Notes: a model not told the origin generated them from the letters alone. 64,000 nt of DNA from Streptomyces sp. NBC_01276 (GCF_041435355.1 NZ_CP108442.1:7934501-7998500), one strand, 5' to 3'. Counted from the stretch's first letter, positions 9,070-18,203 are shown. Numbers and translations: made by a program.

Positions 9070-9957
9070 ATGAACACGCAGAACCCGACACTTGAGTCAC
9101 TCCTTTCGCAGCTCGCCCGGCGAGATGCCGTGTGGCAGGTCGAGAAGGACCTGAAGGCGCTCGGATCCGAAGGGATCGGCGGCCTGTTGGAGATACGGCG
9201 CAGCGGGCCGGGCGCCTTGCGCCGCCATGCGCTGCACGCGCTGGCGTTGACCGGTGCCGGGGACGAGCTGAGCGACCGGGACCGGCGGGCGCTGGAGCGT
9301 CTGGTCCGGATCAAGCTGCCGACCGACCGGCCGCTGGACCACCACTGCCCGTACGTGTGGATCGCCGTGCCGGCGGCTGCGTACGAGGGTGTCTTCGACG
9401 CCCTGGGGCTCCACGACCGCATCCCCGCGACCATGGCCATGGGGATGTCGGCGGTGGAGCACGACACGGCCGTGACGACCGGCCCCGACGGCGAGGAGAC
9501 GACCGTCCGCCGGGCATTCGTCACGCCCGAGTTCGACGGTTGGCGGATGGTGTTCGGCGGCCCGGTGGCCGGCTGCGCCGAGGAGGAGGTACTGGCCCGG
9601 GTCAGCGCGCACTGCGGGCAGGCCCACTTCTACTTCCGCGACGCCTACGACGACCAGCACGGCTGGGCCATCGCCGAGCAGGGCCGGGTCATCCGCTCGT
9701 ACCAGACCTACCGCGAGCCGGCATGGACGGGCGACCCGCTGCCCTGGGAGACCCCCCAGACGGAAGACGAGTACTGGGAACCCGGCCTGTACGAACCGAA
9801 CGCCTCCTGCGAGGCGAACGCCAACGCAGTGGCGGAAACGGTGACCGTCGACCCGGAGGAGATCGACGAGAACACCCCCATGAGCGGTCACGGCTGGCTG
9901 GCCGTCACCGCTCCCGGCGTCGGGAACGGGCCGTTCCCCGGAGCCCTGGAGATCTGA
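9070..9957 (+). CDS. hypothetical protein with N-terminal helical repeat-like region
   Basis: The product has 295 residues from the ATG at 9070. The N-terminal 80 residues (ESLLSQLARRDAVWQVEKDLKALG and following) look like HEAT-type helix pairs. The rest contains FVTPEFDGWRMVFGG, HFYFRDAYDDQHGWAIAEQGRVIRSY and an acidic C-terminus. This pattern is seen in streptomycete proteins of unknown function, possibly linked to immunity or polymorphic-toxin contexts, but nothing nearby supports such a role. There is no signal peptide. It converges on the glycosidase-like gene through two strong hairpins. Confidence 0.7.
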   Translation: MNTQNPTLESLLSQLARRDAVWQVEKDLKALGSEGIGGLLEIRRSGPGALRRHALHALALTGAGDELSDRDRRALERLVRIKLPTDRPLDHHCPYVWIAVPAAAYEGVFDALGLHDRIPATMAMGMSAVEHDTAVTTGPDGEETTVRRAFVTPEFDGWRMVFGGPVAGCAEEEVLARVSAHCGQAHFYFRDAYDDQHGWAIAEQGRVIRSYQTYREPAWTGDPLPWETPQTEDEYWEPGLYEPNASCEANANAVAETVTVDPEEIDENTPMSGHGWLAVTAPGVGNGPFPGALEI

Positions 9958-9960
9958 CAC

Positions 9961-9983
9961 CCGCCCGGCACCCTGCCGGGCGG
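9961..9983. terminator. hairpin terminator between convergent genes (first of two)
   Basis: A perfect 10-bp stem (CCGCCCGGCA / TGCCGGGCGG) has a 3-base CCC loop, starting 3 bp after the stop codon at 9957. Together with the next hairpin it insulates two convergent transcription units. Confidence 0.65.
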
Positions 9984-9990
9984 ACGCCGC

Positions 9991-10022
9991 GCCCCGGCGG
10001 TCTCCCACCGGGCCGCCGGGGC
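9991..10022. terminator. hairpin terminator between convergent genes (second of two)
   Basis: A perfect 10-bp stem (GCCCCGGCGG at 9991-10000, CCGCCGGGGC at 10013-10022) encloses a 12-base loop and ends directly against the stop codon of the minus-strand gene at 10023. It probably works in both directions. Confidence 0.6.
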
Positions 10023-12011
10023 TCAGTCGGCCTGGACCGTGACCGTGCGGCCCGGGGCGACGAGCGGGGTCACGTAGGTGTACGTCACTCCGTCGATCAC
10101 CTTGGTACGGGCCGGGCGGGCCACCCCGTTGACCTTCAGCGTGGGGTAGGTGCCGGGGAATCGGGCCTCCCAGGTGTAGGAGGAACGGCCCGAGGTGTGC
10201 GTGAGCGAGGAACGGGTCGCCCCGTCGTGGCGCAGCGAGAAGGCCGAGTCGCCGATCCGCAGGTCGTCGATCTGCAGCCAGTCCATCCCCGAGGGCAGCC
10301 GGGACTGGGTGCTCAGGGAGTGCGCGGGCGCGTCGGGGGAGACTCCCAGCAGCCCTTCGACGGTCTGGCCGAGCAGGGTGAAGGAGACCTCGGGATAGTC
10401 CCCGTTGGTGCCCTGCTTGGTGTTGACGTGCTGGATGTCCTTGTGGTCGTAGACGTCCTTCATCCACTTCCAGCCGGTGTCCGCCCGGTTGTTGCGGAAG
10501 AAGGTGTCCGGCAGGTAGGTGAGGGCCTCGATGTTGTCGGGGCGGCCCGGGCCCGAGGCCTGCTGGTCGATGTAGTCGAGGTAGGCCTCCCGGCGCGGAC
10601 CCGGGTCGAGGATCTGCTTCATCGGCATGAACCAGCTGTTCTCCTTGCCCCAGCCGGTCAGGGCGCGCCCGTCCGTGGTGTAGCCGCGCACCATGTCCGC
10701 ACCCGAGCCGGTCCCGCTCCAGGTCGAGTTGAAGTACGCCTTCAGGTCCCGGGCCTTGGCCCCGTAGCGGTCGGCGAGCGCGACGTCCCCCTTGGAGCGG
10801 GCGAGCGAGGCCATCGCCAGGTAGGCCTGGTACTGGGAGCCGATCGCGTCGCCGGCCTCGGCGAGCGGCTCGCCGCTCTGCTCGTTGTAGCTGGCGGTGC
10901 CCTGGAAGATGCCCTGGCCGGTGCCCTCGGCCACCTTGACGGTCCCGTTGTCCTTGAGCCCGTCGTGCAGGGTGACGAACTCGTCGGTGGCGTGCCGGTA
11001 GAAGTTCCACAGGACCGGATCGTCGACGTAGGAGCGGTCGCCGCTCCAGCGGTACGCCTCCTCGGACTTCTGCACCAGCTCGAAGGTGGCGGGCACCTCG
11101 CGGACGAAGTTCACCGGGCTCCTGTAGTCGATCGACAGGTAGGTCTTCGCATCGAAGTTCAGGGCCCAGGCCGGGTAGTACTTGTGCTCGGGAGTGGCGG
11201 AGGCGGCGAAGGAGCGGAGCATCGTCCGGTTCTCGGCGTTCAGGGCGAGCACCCCGGCGCCCGCCAGTTGGTGGGCCGTGTCGCGCGAGTAGTAGCCGCT
11301 GCGGTTGGCGTAGCCGGCCCAGTAGGAGGCGGCGTAGGCGCCGGTGCCGCTGCCGCCGGTGTGGTTCTCGTCGACGTTGAGCGGGCCCTGGGTGCCCGGC
11401 AGCTGTACCCAGCTGTTGGCCTTCCGCTTGGACCAGTCGAACATCTCGACGATCTTGGGGTCGGAGGAGCTGATCTTCGGGTCCGCGGGGGAGGCGGGCG
11501 AGAGCATGACGTCGTCGGCGTTGACCCAGCCGTCCCCCGACTCGAAGGCGATCTCCAGCGTGTCGCCGGGGGCGAGGGCGATCCGGCTCAGGGTGTAGCG
11601 CCGGTAGTTCGTGGCGCTCGGCAGGGTCAGCGCGGCGGCCACCGTGCCGTTGACGCGGGCGACGTAGCGGCCGTTCGGCCCGCCGGTCGCGATCCAGGCG
11701 GATATGTCGTACGTCCCCCGGCCGGTGGCCGTCACGGTCTGGGACACCTTCATCGCGGGTCCGGCGTCCAGGTAGGCGAGGCGGGCCGCGCCGTGCGGAT
11801 AGTTCGTGGCGACTCCGGTCCCGGCGGTGAACTGCCACCCCGCAGCGCCCTGTTCGAAGCCGGGGTTGACGACGGGGAGCGGGGCGGGCGCGAGCGGTAC
11901 GGACCGCCCCGCGGCCGGGCCCGCCGCCGAGGCCTGGCCCCCGAGGGCGAGCGGGGTGAGCGGGAGGAGCAGGGCGAGGGCGGACAGGAGTGACACACGG
12001 GAACGCGTCAT
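10023..12011 (-). CDS. secreted six-hairpin glycosidase-like protein with carbohydrate-binding-type N-terminus
   Basis: The product has 662 residues from the ATG at 12011, with GGGAGAA upstream. Residues 1-29 are a signal peptide. Residues 45-165 (NPGFEQGAAGWQ to GWVNADDVML) look like a jelly-roll carbohydrate-binding module. The rest is helix-rich with many aromatic and acidic residues, as in (alpha/alpha)6-barrel glycosidases (YYPAWALNFDAKTY, QGIFQGTASYNEQSGEPL, NGDYPEVSFTLLGQ), and ends in a small beta domain. The exact GH family is not recognisable to me. It is divergent from the sugar importer operon and shares its regulatory region, so it may attack a galactose-containing polymer outside the cell. 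Confidence 0.7.
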   Translation of the reverse strand: MTRSRVSLLSALALLLPLTPLALGGQASAAGPAAGRSVPLAPAPLPVVNPGFEQGAAGWQFTAGTGVATNYPHGAARLAYLDAGPAMKVSQTVTATGRGTYDISAWIATGGPNGRYVARVNGTVAAALTLPSATNYRRYTLSRIALAPGDTLEIAFESGDGWVNADDVMLSPASPADPKISSSDPKIVEMFDWSKRKANSWVQLPGTQGPLNVDENHTGGSGTGAYAASYWAGYANRSGYYSRDTAHQLAGAGVLALNAENRTMLRSFAASATPEHKYYPAWALNFDAKTYLSIDYRSPVNFVREVPATFELVQKSEEAYRWSGDRSYVDDPVLWNFYRHATDEFVTLHDGLKDNGTVKVAEGTGQGIFQGTASYNEQSGEPLAEAGDAIGSQYQAYLAMASLARSKGDVALADRYGAKARDLKAYFNSTWSGTGSGADMVRGYTTDGRALTGWGKENSWFMPMKQILDPGPRREAYLDYIDQQASGPGRPDNIEALTYLPDTFFRNNRADTGWKWMKDVYDHKDIQHVNTKQGTNGDYPEVSFTLLGQTVEGLLGVSPDAPAHSLSTQSRLPSGMDWLQIDDLRIGDSAFSLRHDGATRSSLTHTSGRSSYTWEARFPGTYPTLKVNGVARPARTKVIDGVTYTYVTPLVAPGRTVTVQAD

Positions 12012-12128
12012 CGGGTTCTCCCGGGTTGTGGCGGGGCGGCCGGTCTGCACGGCGCGGGGCGGGCGGCACGCTAGCAACCTCCACTGAGGGTCTGCAATGA
12101 ACTTGTCAGAATTCACTGCCGGATCGAA

Positions 12129-12142
12129 CTGAAAGATTTCAG
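12129..12142. promoter_or_regulatory. inverted repeat in the importer/glycosidase divergent promoter
   Basis: CTGAAA-GA-TTTCAG is a perfect 6-bp inverted repeat, 85 bp before the solute-binding-protein start, in the AT-rich part of a 215-bp divergent intergenic region. It is a candidate operator. The local LacI-type regulator encoded at 17104-18117 is the natural candidate to bind here. Confidence 0.45.
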
Positions 12143-12148
12143 TGAAGT

Positions 12149-12156
12149 CTTGCAAG
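12149..12156. promoter_or_regulatory. CTTGCAAG palindrome, possible LacI-family operator
   Basis: The perfect 8-bp palindrome CTTGCAAG lies 6 bp after the CTGAAA/TTTCAG repeat. CTTGCAAG-type cores are known in operators of actinobacterial LacI-family sugar regulators such as the MalR class. Which of the two palindromes is the true operator is not decided by the sequence. Confidence 0.4.
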
Positions 12157-12226
12157 CGTGGAGGCGTCTCGTTACAGTCCTGCCCCATCGGCTTTCGTGA
12201 CGGTGCGAGCAAGGGGTGGGTCAGGT

Positions 12227-13573
12227 ATGGAACTGGAACGTCGGAGAGTGCTGCGGATGGGCGGCGCGGTCGCCGCGGGGGCCGGGCTCACCGCCCTGAC
12301 GGCCTGCTCCGGAACGGGCGCCACGGGTCAGGAGGGGGCCGCCGGGGACAAGGACAAGGGGAAGATCTCGGTGTGGTCCTGGCAGGGGCCCGCCGCCGAA
12401 ATGAAGGCCCTCGTCCCCGAGTTCAACAAGAAGTACCCCGGGATCGAGGTGACGGTCGAGGACATCGGCAACCCGGCGATCTGGGACAAGATCACCACCG
12501 GGCTCGCCGCCAACGGCCAGGGCCTCGCCGACGTCCTGCACATCGGTGTCGACTACCTGCCGGGCTACGTGGAGAAGTTCCCCGGCGGCCTCGCCGACCT
12601 CGGCCCGCTGGGCGCGAACGCCTACCGGGACGCCTTCGCACAGGGCATGTGGCAGACGGTTTCCCCCGACGGCAAGCGCGTCAACGCCCTGCCCTGGGAA
12701 GCGAACTCGGCGGGCTTCTACTACCGCGCCGACCTCTTCGAGAAGGCCGGGGTGGACGCGGAGGCCCTCCAGACCTGGGAGGAGACCATCGAAGCCGGCA
12801 AGGAGATCAAGCAGAAGACCGGCGCTCACCTGCTGGGCATCGACAAGCCCGCCTCACAGGCCGACGCCGCCAACTTCTTCCAGATGCTGCTCCAACTCCA
12901 GGGTGCCTTCTACTTCAGCCTCTCCGGCGAGATCACGCTCGACTCCCCGGAAGCCGTGAAGGCCATGACCCTCATCAAGACGATGAACGACGCCGGCCTG
13001 GTCAGCGATCTCGCGGGCGGCTGGAACGCCCTGATGAGCTCCCTGAAGCAGGGGACCGCGGCCGTCCTGCCCATGCCCACCTGGTTCGGCGGCATCATCC
13101 AGGAACAGGTCCCCGAGGAAGCGGGGAAGTGGAAGGTCAGGCTTCCCCCGGCCGTACGCCGGGGCGGCTCCAGCGCGGCCACCGTCAACTCCACCCACCT
13201 CGCCGTCGCGGGCGCGAGCAAACACCAGGCGGCGGCCTGGTCCTTCGTCGAGTTCGTCCTCACCCGCCCGGCCTCCCAGGTGCAGATCTACAAGGGCAAG
13301 GGCATCGCCCCCGCCCTGATGAAGGCGTACGACGACGCGGTCTTCCACGAGCCGTCCCCCTACTTCAGCGGTCAGAGGAAGGGCGAGGTCTTCCTGGAGG
13401 CCCTCAAGGCCCCCTCGCCCGCCTTCAACTACACCGCCGATTACGCCCGTGCCCTCAAGCTGGTCACCGATGCCCAGTCCAAGGTGCTGCTGGGCGGCGC
13501 CGACCCGGCGAAGGTGCTCAAGGACGCCGCCGACCAGCTGGGCCGGCAGACCGGGCGCAAGGTCCGCCGATGA
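12227..13573 (+). CDS. sugar ABC transporter solute-binding lipoprotein (system 1)
   Basis: The product has 448 residues from the ATG at 12227. The N-terminus has a twin-Arg type signal (ERRRVLRMGG) and a lipobox (LTAC), so the mature protein is a membrane-anchored lipoprotein. The body is a family-1-type extracellular sugar-binding protein (KISVWSWQGPAAEMKALVPEFNKKYPGIEVTV, then WEANSAGFYYRADLFEKAGV). The neighbouring alpha-galactosidase suggests an alpha-galactoside such as melibiose or raffinose as ligand; this is inference. Its stop overlaps the next permease start by 4 bp (ATGA). Confidence 0.93.
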   Translation: MELERRRVLRMGGAVAAGAGLTALTACSGTGATGQEGAAGDKDKGKISVWSWQGPAAEMKALVPEFNKKYPGIEVTVEDIGNPAIWDKITTGLAANGQGLADVLHIGVDYLPGYVEKFPGGLADLGPLGANAYRDAFAQGMWQTVSPDGKRVNALPWEANSAGFYYRADLFEKAGVDAEALQTWEETIEAGKEIKQKTGAHLLGIDKPASQADAANFFQMLLQLQGAFYFSLSGEITLDSPEAVKAMTLIKTMNDAGLVSDLAGGWNALMSSLKQGTAAVLPMPTWFGGIIQEQVPEEAGKWKVRLPPAVRRGGSSAATVNSTHLAVAGASKHQAAAWSFVEFVLTRPASQVQIYKGKGIAPALMKAYDDAVFHEPSPYFSGQRKGEVFLEALKAPSPAFNYTADYARALKLVTDAQSKVLLGGADPAKVLKDAADQLGRQTGRKVRR

Positions 13574-14493
13574 CCGCCACGCTCACCGGCGGCAAACCCC
13601 GGGCCGTCGCCTCCCGGGGGCCGGCCCCCCGGTCCCGGCCCCGTCGGCGCGTGGCGCCGTACCTCTTCGTCCTGCCCGCGCTGCTCCTCTTCGCCGTCTT
13701 CAAGATCTACCCCATCGGCCGGTCCTTCGTGATCAGCCTGCACAAGACCGTCGGCGGGTCCGAGCGGTTCGTCGGCGCCGACAACTACACGCGCCTGATG
13801 GGCGATCCGCTGTTCTGGACCGCCCTGAAGAACACCGCGGTGATCCTCGTCGTCCAGGTGCCCGTCATGCTGGCCCTCGCCACCGGGCTCGCCGTGGCCC
13901 TGAACTCCACCCTGCTGCGCGGCCGCGCGCTCTTCCGGCTGGGCTTCTTCCTGCCCATGATCACCGGCCTGGTCGCCTACGGGATCGTCTTCTCCGTCCT
14001 GCTGGGCAAGGACTACGGGCTCGTCAACTGGCTGCTGGGGCTCGCGGGTCTGGACCCGGTGCCGTGGCTGACCGACCCCCTGTGGGCGAAGGTCTCCCTC
14101 GGCCTCGCGCTCACCTGGCACTACACCGGGTACAACGCGGTGATCCTGCTCGCCCGCCTGCAGACCGTGCCCGCCGAGCTGTACGACGCGGCGGCCGTGG
14201 ACGGAGCCGGTGCCTGGACCTCCTTCCGCCACGTCACCCTGCCGGGCCTGCGCCCCGCGCTGCTGCTCACGACGGTGCTCTCCACCATCGGCACCCTGCA
14301 GATCTTCGACGAGCCGTACGTGCTCACCGGGGGCGGCCCGGACAACGCCACCCTGACCATCGGCGTGTACCTGTACCAGAACGCCTTCAAGTACTTCGAC
14401 TTCGGATACGCGTCCGCCATCGCCTACGCCCTGGCCGTCCTCATCGGCATTCTCGGCGTGATCCAGTTCCGCTTCCTGGGGGACAAGTCATGA
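13570..14493 (+). CDS. sugar ABC transporter permease (system 1, MalF-like)
   Basis: The product has 307 residues with about six membrane segments. The inner-membrane loop motif is present (ELYDAAAVDGAGAWTSFRHVTLPGL), which docks on the ATPase subunit. The C-terminal EPYVLTGGGPDNATLTIGVYLY is typical of MalF-like sugar permeases. It overlaps both the binding-protein gene and the next permease by 4 bp, showing translational coupling. Confidence 0.93.
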   Translation: MTATLTGGKPRAVASRGPAPRSRPRRRVAPYLFVLPALLLFAVFKIYPIGRSFVISLHKTVGGSERFVGADNYTRLMGDPLFWTALKNTAVILVVQVPVMLALATGLAVALNSTLLRGRALFRLGFFLPMITGLVAYGIVFSVLLGKDYGLVNWLLGLAGLDPVPWLTDPLWAKVSLGLALTWHYTGYNAVILLARLQTVPAELYDAAAVDGAGAWTSFRHVTLPGLRPALLLTTVLSTIGTLQIFDEPYVLTGGGPDNATLTIGVYLYQNAFKYFDFGYASAIAYALAVLIGILGVIQFRFLGDKS

Positions 14494-15320
14494 CGCCCGC
14501 CCGCCACCGCGGCAGGAGCATCCTGCTCACCTCCGGACTCGCCATCGTCCTCGCCGCCGTCCTGATCCCCTTCTACTGGCTCGTGGTCGCCGCCACGCAC
14601 AGCTCGGCGGAGATCTTCGACAGTCCGCCGCCGCTGCTGCCCGGCGGCCACCTGGCGGCCAACCTCCACACCCTCCAGGACACCGCGCAGTTCGGCCGGG
14701 TGGTCCTCAACTCCCTGTTCATCGCGGTGATCTACACCCTGTGCGCGGGAGCCGTCTGCACCCTGGCCGGCTACGGCTTCGCCAAGTACCGCTTCCGGGG
14801 CCGTGAGGCTCTGTTCGGACTGCTCATGCTCGGGCTCGTGGTCCCCGCCCAGGTCACCCTCGTACCGCTCTTCCAGATGATGGCCGGGCTCCGGTGGCTG
14901 GGCACCTACCAGGCCGTGATCATGCCCAACCTGGCCCTGCCCTTCGGCATCTTCCTGATGCGCCAGTCGATGGCCGCGCTCCCCGACGAACTGCTCGACT
15001 CGGGGCGCATGGACGGCTGCGGCGAACTGCGACTGTTCCGGAAGGTGGTGCTCCCGCCCATGAAGCCGGCACTGGCCGCCCTGGCGATCTTCCTCTTCCT
15101 CTACCAGTGGAACGACTTCATCTGGCCGCTGATCGTCCTGCGCGACGGCGCCACGTTCACCGTCCCCGTCGCCCTGGCCTCCCTGCAGGGCCTCGACGAA
15201 ACCGACTACGGCGCGATCCTCGCCGGAACGGCCGCCGCGGCCATCCCCATGGCCCTCGTGTTCCTGGCGCTGCAGCGCCACTTCGTGTCCGGCCTGCTCG
15301 CCGGCGCCGTGAAGGAGTGA
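14490..15320 (+). CDS. sugar ABC transporter permease (system 1, MalG-like)
   Basis: The product has 276 residues with about six membrane segments and the coupling-helix motif ELLDSGRMDGCGELRLFRKVVLPPMKPAL, as in MalG-like permeases. It forms a heterodimeric channel with the preceding permease. No ATPase gene follows; streptomycetes normally supply the shared ATPase MsiK from elsewhere in the genome. The alpha-galactosidase starts 2 bp after its stop. Confidence 0.93.
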   Translation: MTPARHRGRSILLTSGLAIVLAAVLIPFYWLVVAATHSSAEIFDSPPPLLPGGHLAANLHTLQDTAQFGRVVLNSLFIAVIYTLCAGAVCTLAGYGFAKYRFRGREALFGLLMLGLVVPAQVTLVPLFQMMAGLRWLGTYQAVIMPNLALPFGIFLMRQSMAALPDELLDSGRMDGCGELRLFRKVVLPPMKPALAALAIFLFLYQWNDFIWPLIVLRDGATFTVPVALASLQGLDETDYGAILAGTAAAAIPMALVFLALQRHFVSGLLAGAVKE

Positions 15321-15322
15321 CC

Positions 15323-17107
15323 GTGCACACCACCACCGCCTCGTCGGACGGCTCCGGGGCCGTGACCACCGCGGGGCTGACGCCCGCCCGGGGCGAGCCG
15401 CTGCTCGACGGGGTCTCGCTCGCCGTCCTCGCCCACGCTCCGGGCACCGATCCCCGCTGGACCCTCGGTGAACTCTCCGGGGGGCTGCGCGTACTGGAGG
15501 TGCGGGCCGACGGCGCCCCCGTCGAGCTCCGCTTCTCCGTGCCCCTCGGTGACGCCGCCGGATACTGGCACCCGCAGGGCGGCTGGCAGCGCACCCTCCT
15601 CGCCGACTGGGAGGGCCGGTCCCGGGTCTCGCTGGTCGACGGACATGCCGCCGGATGCCTCTACGACCACACCGGCGCCACCCTGCTCACCTTCGCCGCC
15701 GCCGACCCGGTGCCCGAGGCGGCCCTGCGCTTCGGGGTCTCGGAGGAGAACGACACCCACGTCGTCCACCTCCACCTGCCCGCCTCGGCGCGGGCCCACC
15801 GGATCCTGCTCGTCCCGCGATCGCCCTCGGTGGCGCGGGCCATGCGGACCCTGCGTGCCTGGTTCGGCGCCGGGACCGCGACGGCGGTGGTGCCCGACGC
15901 GGCCCGCACGCCCGTCTACTCCACCTGGTACGCCTTCAACCAGGACGTCGACGCCGCCGCCGTCGAAACCCAGGCCGCACTGGCCTCCGCACTCGGCTGC
16001 GGAGCGCTGATCCTCGACGACGGCTGGCAGGAGCTGGGCCACGGGCGCGGCTACGCCGGCTGCGGGGACTGGGAGCCCGACCGGGCCAAGTTCCCCGACT
16101 TCGCGGGGCACGTCGCCCGGGTCCGCGATCAGGGACTGAGCTACCTGGCCTGGGTCGCGCCCCTGCTCCTCGGCCCCGAGGCCGCCTGCCACCGCCGCTG
16201 GGAGGCCTGCGCGCCCGCCCCGGCCACCGTCCCCGGCGCGCACGTGCTCGACCCCCGCCGCCCCGAGGTGCGCGCGCACGTGGTCGGCCTCTGCGCCCGG
16301 CTGGTCGACGCGTACGGGCTCGACGGACTGAAGCTCGACTTCCTCGACCAGGCCATGGTGTACGCGGGCGACGGCGCCGGGGACGTCGGACAGGCCATGG
16401 TGACCCTGCTGACGGAACTGCGCGCGGTCCTGGAATCCGTACGCCCGGGGGTGCTCCTGGAACTGCGCCAGCCCTACACGGGGCCCGGCATGGCCCCCTT
16501 CGGCAACATGCTGCGCTCCTTCGACTGCCCGGCGGACGCGACCGCGAACCGGGTCCGCACCCTCGACACGTCACTGCTCGCCGTCGGCGGAGCCGTCCAC
16601 TCCGACATGCTCCTGTGGTCGGCCGACGCGCCCGTGACGACGGTGGCCCGGCAGCTGATCGGGGCCCTGCACTCGGTGCCGCAGATCTCCGTACGGCTGG
16701 ACCGGGTGCCCGCGGCGCACCGGGAGGCGATCGGCTTCTGGCTGGCGCAGTGGCGGGGCCACCGCGAGCTGCTGCTGGACGGGGACGTGGAACCGGGCCG
16801 GCCCGACGAGCTGTACCCGCTGGTGCGGGTGAGCGCCGGGGACCACTGCCTGCTGAGCGTCCACGGCGACCGGGTCGTCCCGCTGGACCTCTCCGCGTAC
16901 CGCCACTTCTGCGTGGTCAACGGCTCGGACCGGGACCGGGTGATGGTCGAGGTGACGGGCGGCGGGGGCCGGGTCCAGGGCGTGGTCCACGGGCCGGACG
17001 GCCGTATCATGGACGATCCGCCGACGTACCTGCCGGAGGGAGCGCACTCGCTCTCCGTGCCGCGCGGCGGCATGGCATCGCTCACGATCACGGAAGGACC
17101 GCGATGA
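15323..17107 (+). CDS. alpha-galactosidase (GH36/GH27-like clan), intracellular
   Basis: The product has 594 residues from the GTG at 15323, preceded by AAGGAG. A beta-rich N-terminal domain (about 1-190) precedes a TIM barrel with ILDDGWQ (Asp232/Asp233), the nucleophile region LKLDF (Asp339), and an acid/base region RSFDCPADATANR (Asp401 or Asp405). This fits alpha-galactosidases of clan GH-D. There is no signal peptide, so it should hydrolyse alpha-galactosides after import by the ABC system encoded just upstream. It overlaps the lacI-type gene by 4 bp. It is divergent in sequence from the second alpha-galactosidase at 21457. Confidence 0.85.
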   Translation: MHTTTASSDGSGAVTTAGLTPARGEPLLDGVSLAVLAHAPGTDPRWTLGELSGGLRVLEVRADGAPVELRFSVPLGDAAGYWHPQGGWQRTLLADWEGRSRVSLVDGHAAGCLYDHTGATLLTFAAADPVPEAALRFGVSEENDTHVVHLHLPASARAHRILLVPRSPSVARAMRTLRAWFGAGTATAVVPDAARTPVYSTWYAFNQDVDAAAVETQAALASALGCGALILDDGWQELGHGRGYAGCGDWEPDRAKFPDFAGHVARVRDQGLSYLAWVAPLLLGPEAACHRRWEACAPAPATVPGAHVLDPRRPEVRAHVVGLCARLVDAYGLDGLKLDFLDQAMVYAGDGAGDVGQAMVTLLTELRAVLESVRPGVLLELRQPYTGPGMAPFGNMLRSFDCPADATANRVRTLDTSLLAVGGAVHSDMLLWSADAPVTTVARQLIGALHSVPQISVRLDRVPAAHREAIGFWLAQWRGHRELLLDGDVEPGRPDELYPLVRVSAGDHCLLSVHGDRVVPLDLSAYRHFCVVNGSDRDRVMVEVTGGGGRVQGVVHGPDGRIMDDPPTYLPEGAHSLSVPRGGMASLTITEGPR

Positions 17108-18117
17108 AGGTCGGGATCACCGAGGTCGCAGCCCGCGCCCAGGTCAGTGAGGCCACCGTCAGCCGGGTGATCAACCGGCGCCAGGGCGTGTCGAAGAAGA
17201 CCCGGGACGCGGTCGAGCAGGCCATGACGGAGCTCGGCTACGAACGGCAGGTCCAGGGCCAACTGGTCGCGGTGATCACCGAGTTCGTCTCCAACCCGTT
17301 CTTCGCCGATGTCGCCGAGCGCATCGAGTCGGCCCTCGCCCCGCACGGGCTCAAGACGATCCTGTGCCCCGCCTTCCCGGGCGGGGTGCAGGAGCGGGAC
17401 TTCATCTCCGCGCTCGTGGACAAGGGAGTCGCGGCCGTGGTCTTCCTGTCCGCGTCCAACACCGTCGACGGCGCCGACACCGAGACGTACGAACTGCTGC
17501 GCCAGCGCCGGGTCCCCTACGTGGGGATCAACGGCGAGTTCGCGGACGGGGTGCCCACCCCGGTCTTCTCCACCGACGACGCGCTCGCCGCCGAACTGGC
17601 CGTCGACCACCTCCACCGACTGGGCCACCGCAGGATCGGGATGGCCTCGGGCCCGGCCGGCAACCAGCCCGCCGACCGGCGGGTGCGGGGTTTCGTGGAG
17701 GCCATGGCCAAGCGGGGCATCGAGGAGCCGGAGCGCTGGGTGATCCGGCAGTCCTACACGGTGGAGGGCGGCCAGGCCGCCGTCGGCCCGCTGCTCGCCC
17801 TGGGCGCCACCGCGATCGTCGCGGCCAGCGACTACATGGCCCTCGGGGCGATCCGGGGCGTCCGCCGGCACGGGCGTTCGGTGCCCGGGGACGTATCGGT
17901 GGTGGGCTACGACGGCTCGGCCATCACCGAGTTCACGGATCCTCCCCTGACCACGGTGCGCCAGCCCGCCGACCGGCTGGCGCTGGAGGTGGGCCGCAGC
18001 GTACTGGCACTGGTGAGCAACCGGGACGTGCCGACGGGGGAGCTGCTGTTCGACCCCGAGCTGGTCATCCGGGCGACCACCGGGCCGGCGCCCGTGGAGC
18101 CCGTCCCCGGGGCCTGA
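17104..18117 (+). CDS. LacI-family transcriptional regulator
   Basis: The product has 337 residues from the ATG at 17104. The N-terminal helix-turn-helix (ITEVAARAQVSEATVSRVINRRQGV, about residues 4-29) and hinge are canonical, followed by a periplasmic-binding-type sensor domain (FVSNPFFADVAERIESAL to VVGYDGSAITEF). It is the last gene of the importer/alpha-galactosidase operon. It probably represses that operon, and perhaps the divergent secreted glycosidase gene, through palindromes near 12130-12156. The inducer is likely an imported galactoside or its product. Confidence 0.93.
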   Translation: MKVGITEVAARAQVSEATVSRVINRRQGVSKKTRDAVEQAMTELGYERQVQGQLVAVITEFVSNPFFADVAERIESALAPHGLKTILCPAFPGGVQERDFISALVDKGVAAVVFLSASNTVDGADTETYELLRQRRVPYVGINGEFADGVPTPVFSTDDALAAELAVDHLHRLGHRRIGMASGPAGNQPADRRVRGFVEAMAKRGIEEPERWVIRQSYTVEGGQAAVGPLLALGATAIVAASDYMALGAIRGVRRHGRSVPGDVSVVGYDGSAITEFTDPPLTTVRQPADRLALEVGRSVLALVSNRDVPTGELLFDPELVIRATTGPAPVEPVPGA

Positions 18118-18142
18118 CGACCGGGAGAACCAGTCGGAAAGC

Positions 18143-18173
18143 AACAGGACCACATCGAGTGGTGTTGGTTTTT
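18143..18173 (+). terminator. hairpin with T-tract after the LacI operon
   Basis: A short stem (ACCAC 18149-18153 with GTGGT 18159-18163, extendable by AAC/GTT) is followed by GTTGGTTTTT ending in five T at 18169-18173. It lies 30 bp after the lacI-type stop and before galT, so the two are probably separate transcription units. Confidence 0.5.
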
Positions 18174-18203
18174 GTAGAATCATCAGCTCCACGCTGTTGA
18201 TTT

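Noticed and set aside
9097..11993. Long plus-strand and minus-strand frames of about 950-995 codons opposite the glycosidase-like gene
   Set aside because: They are antisense shadows: composition is low-complexity Gly/Val/Arg and no family motifs occur, while the opposite strand codes a signal peptide and conserved domains.
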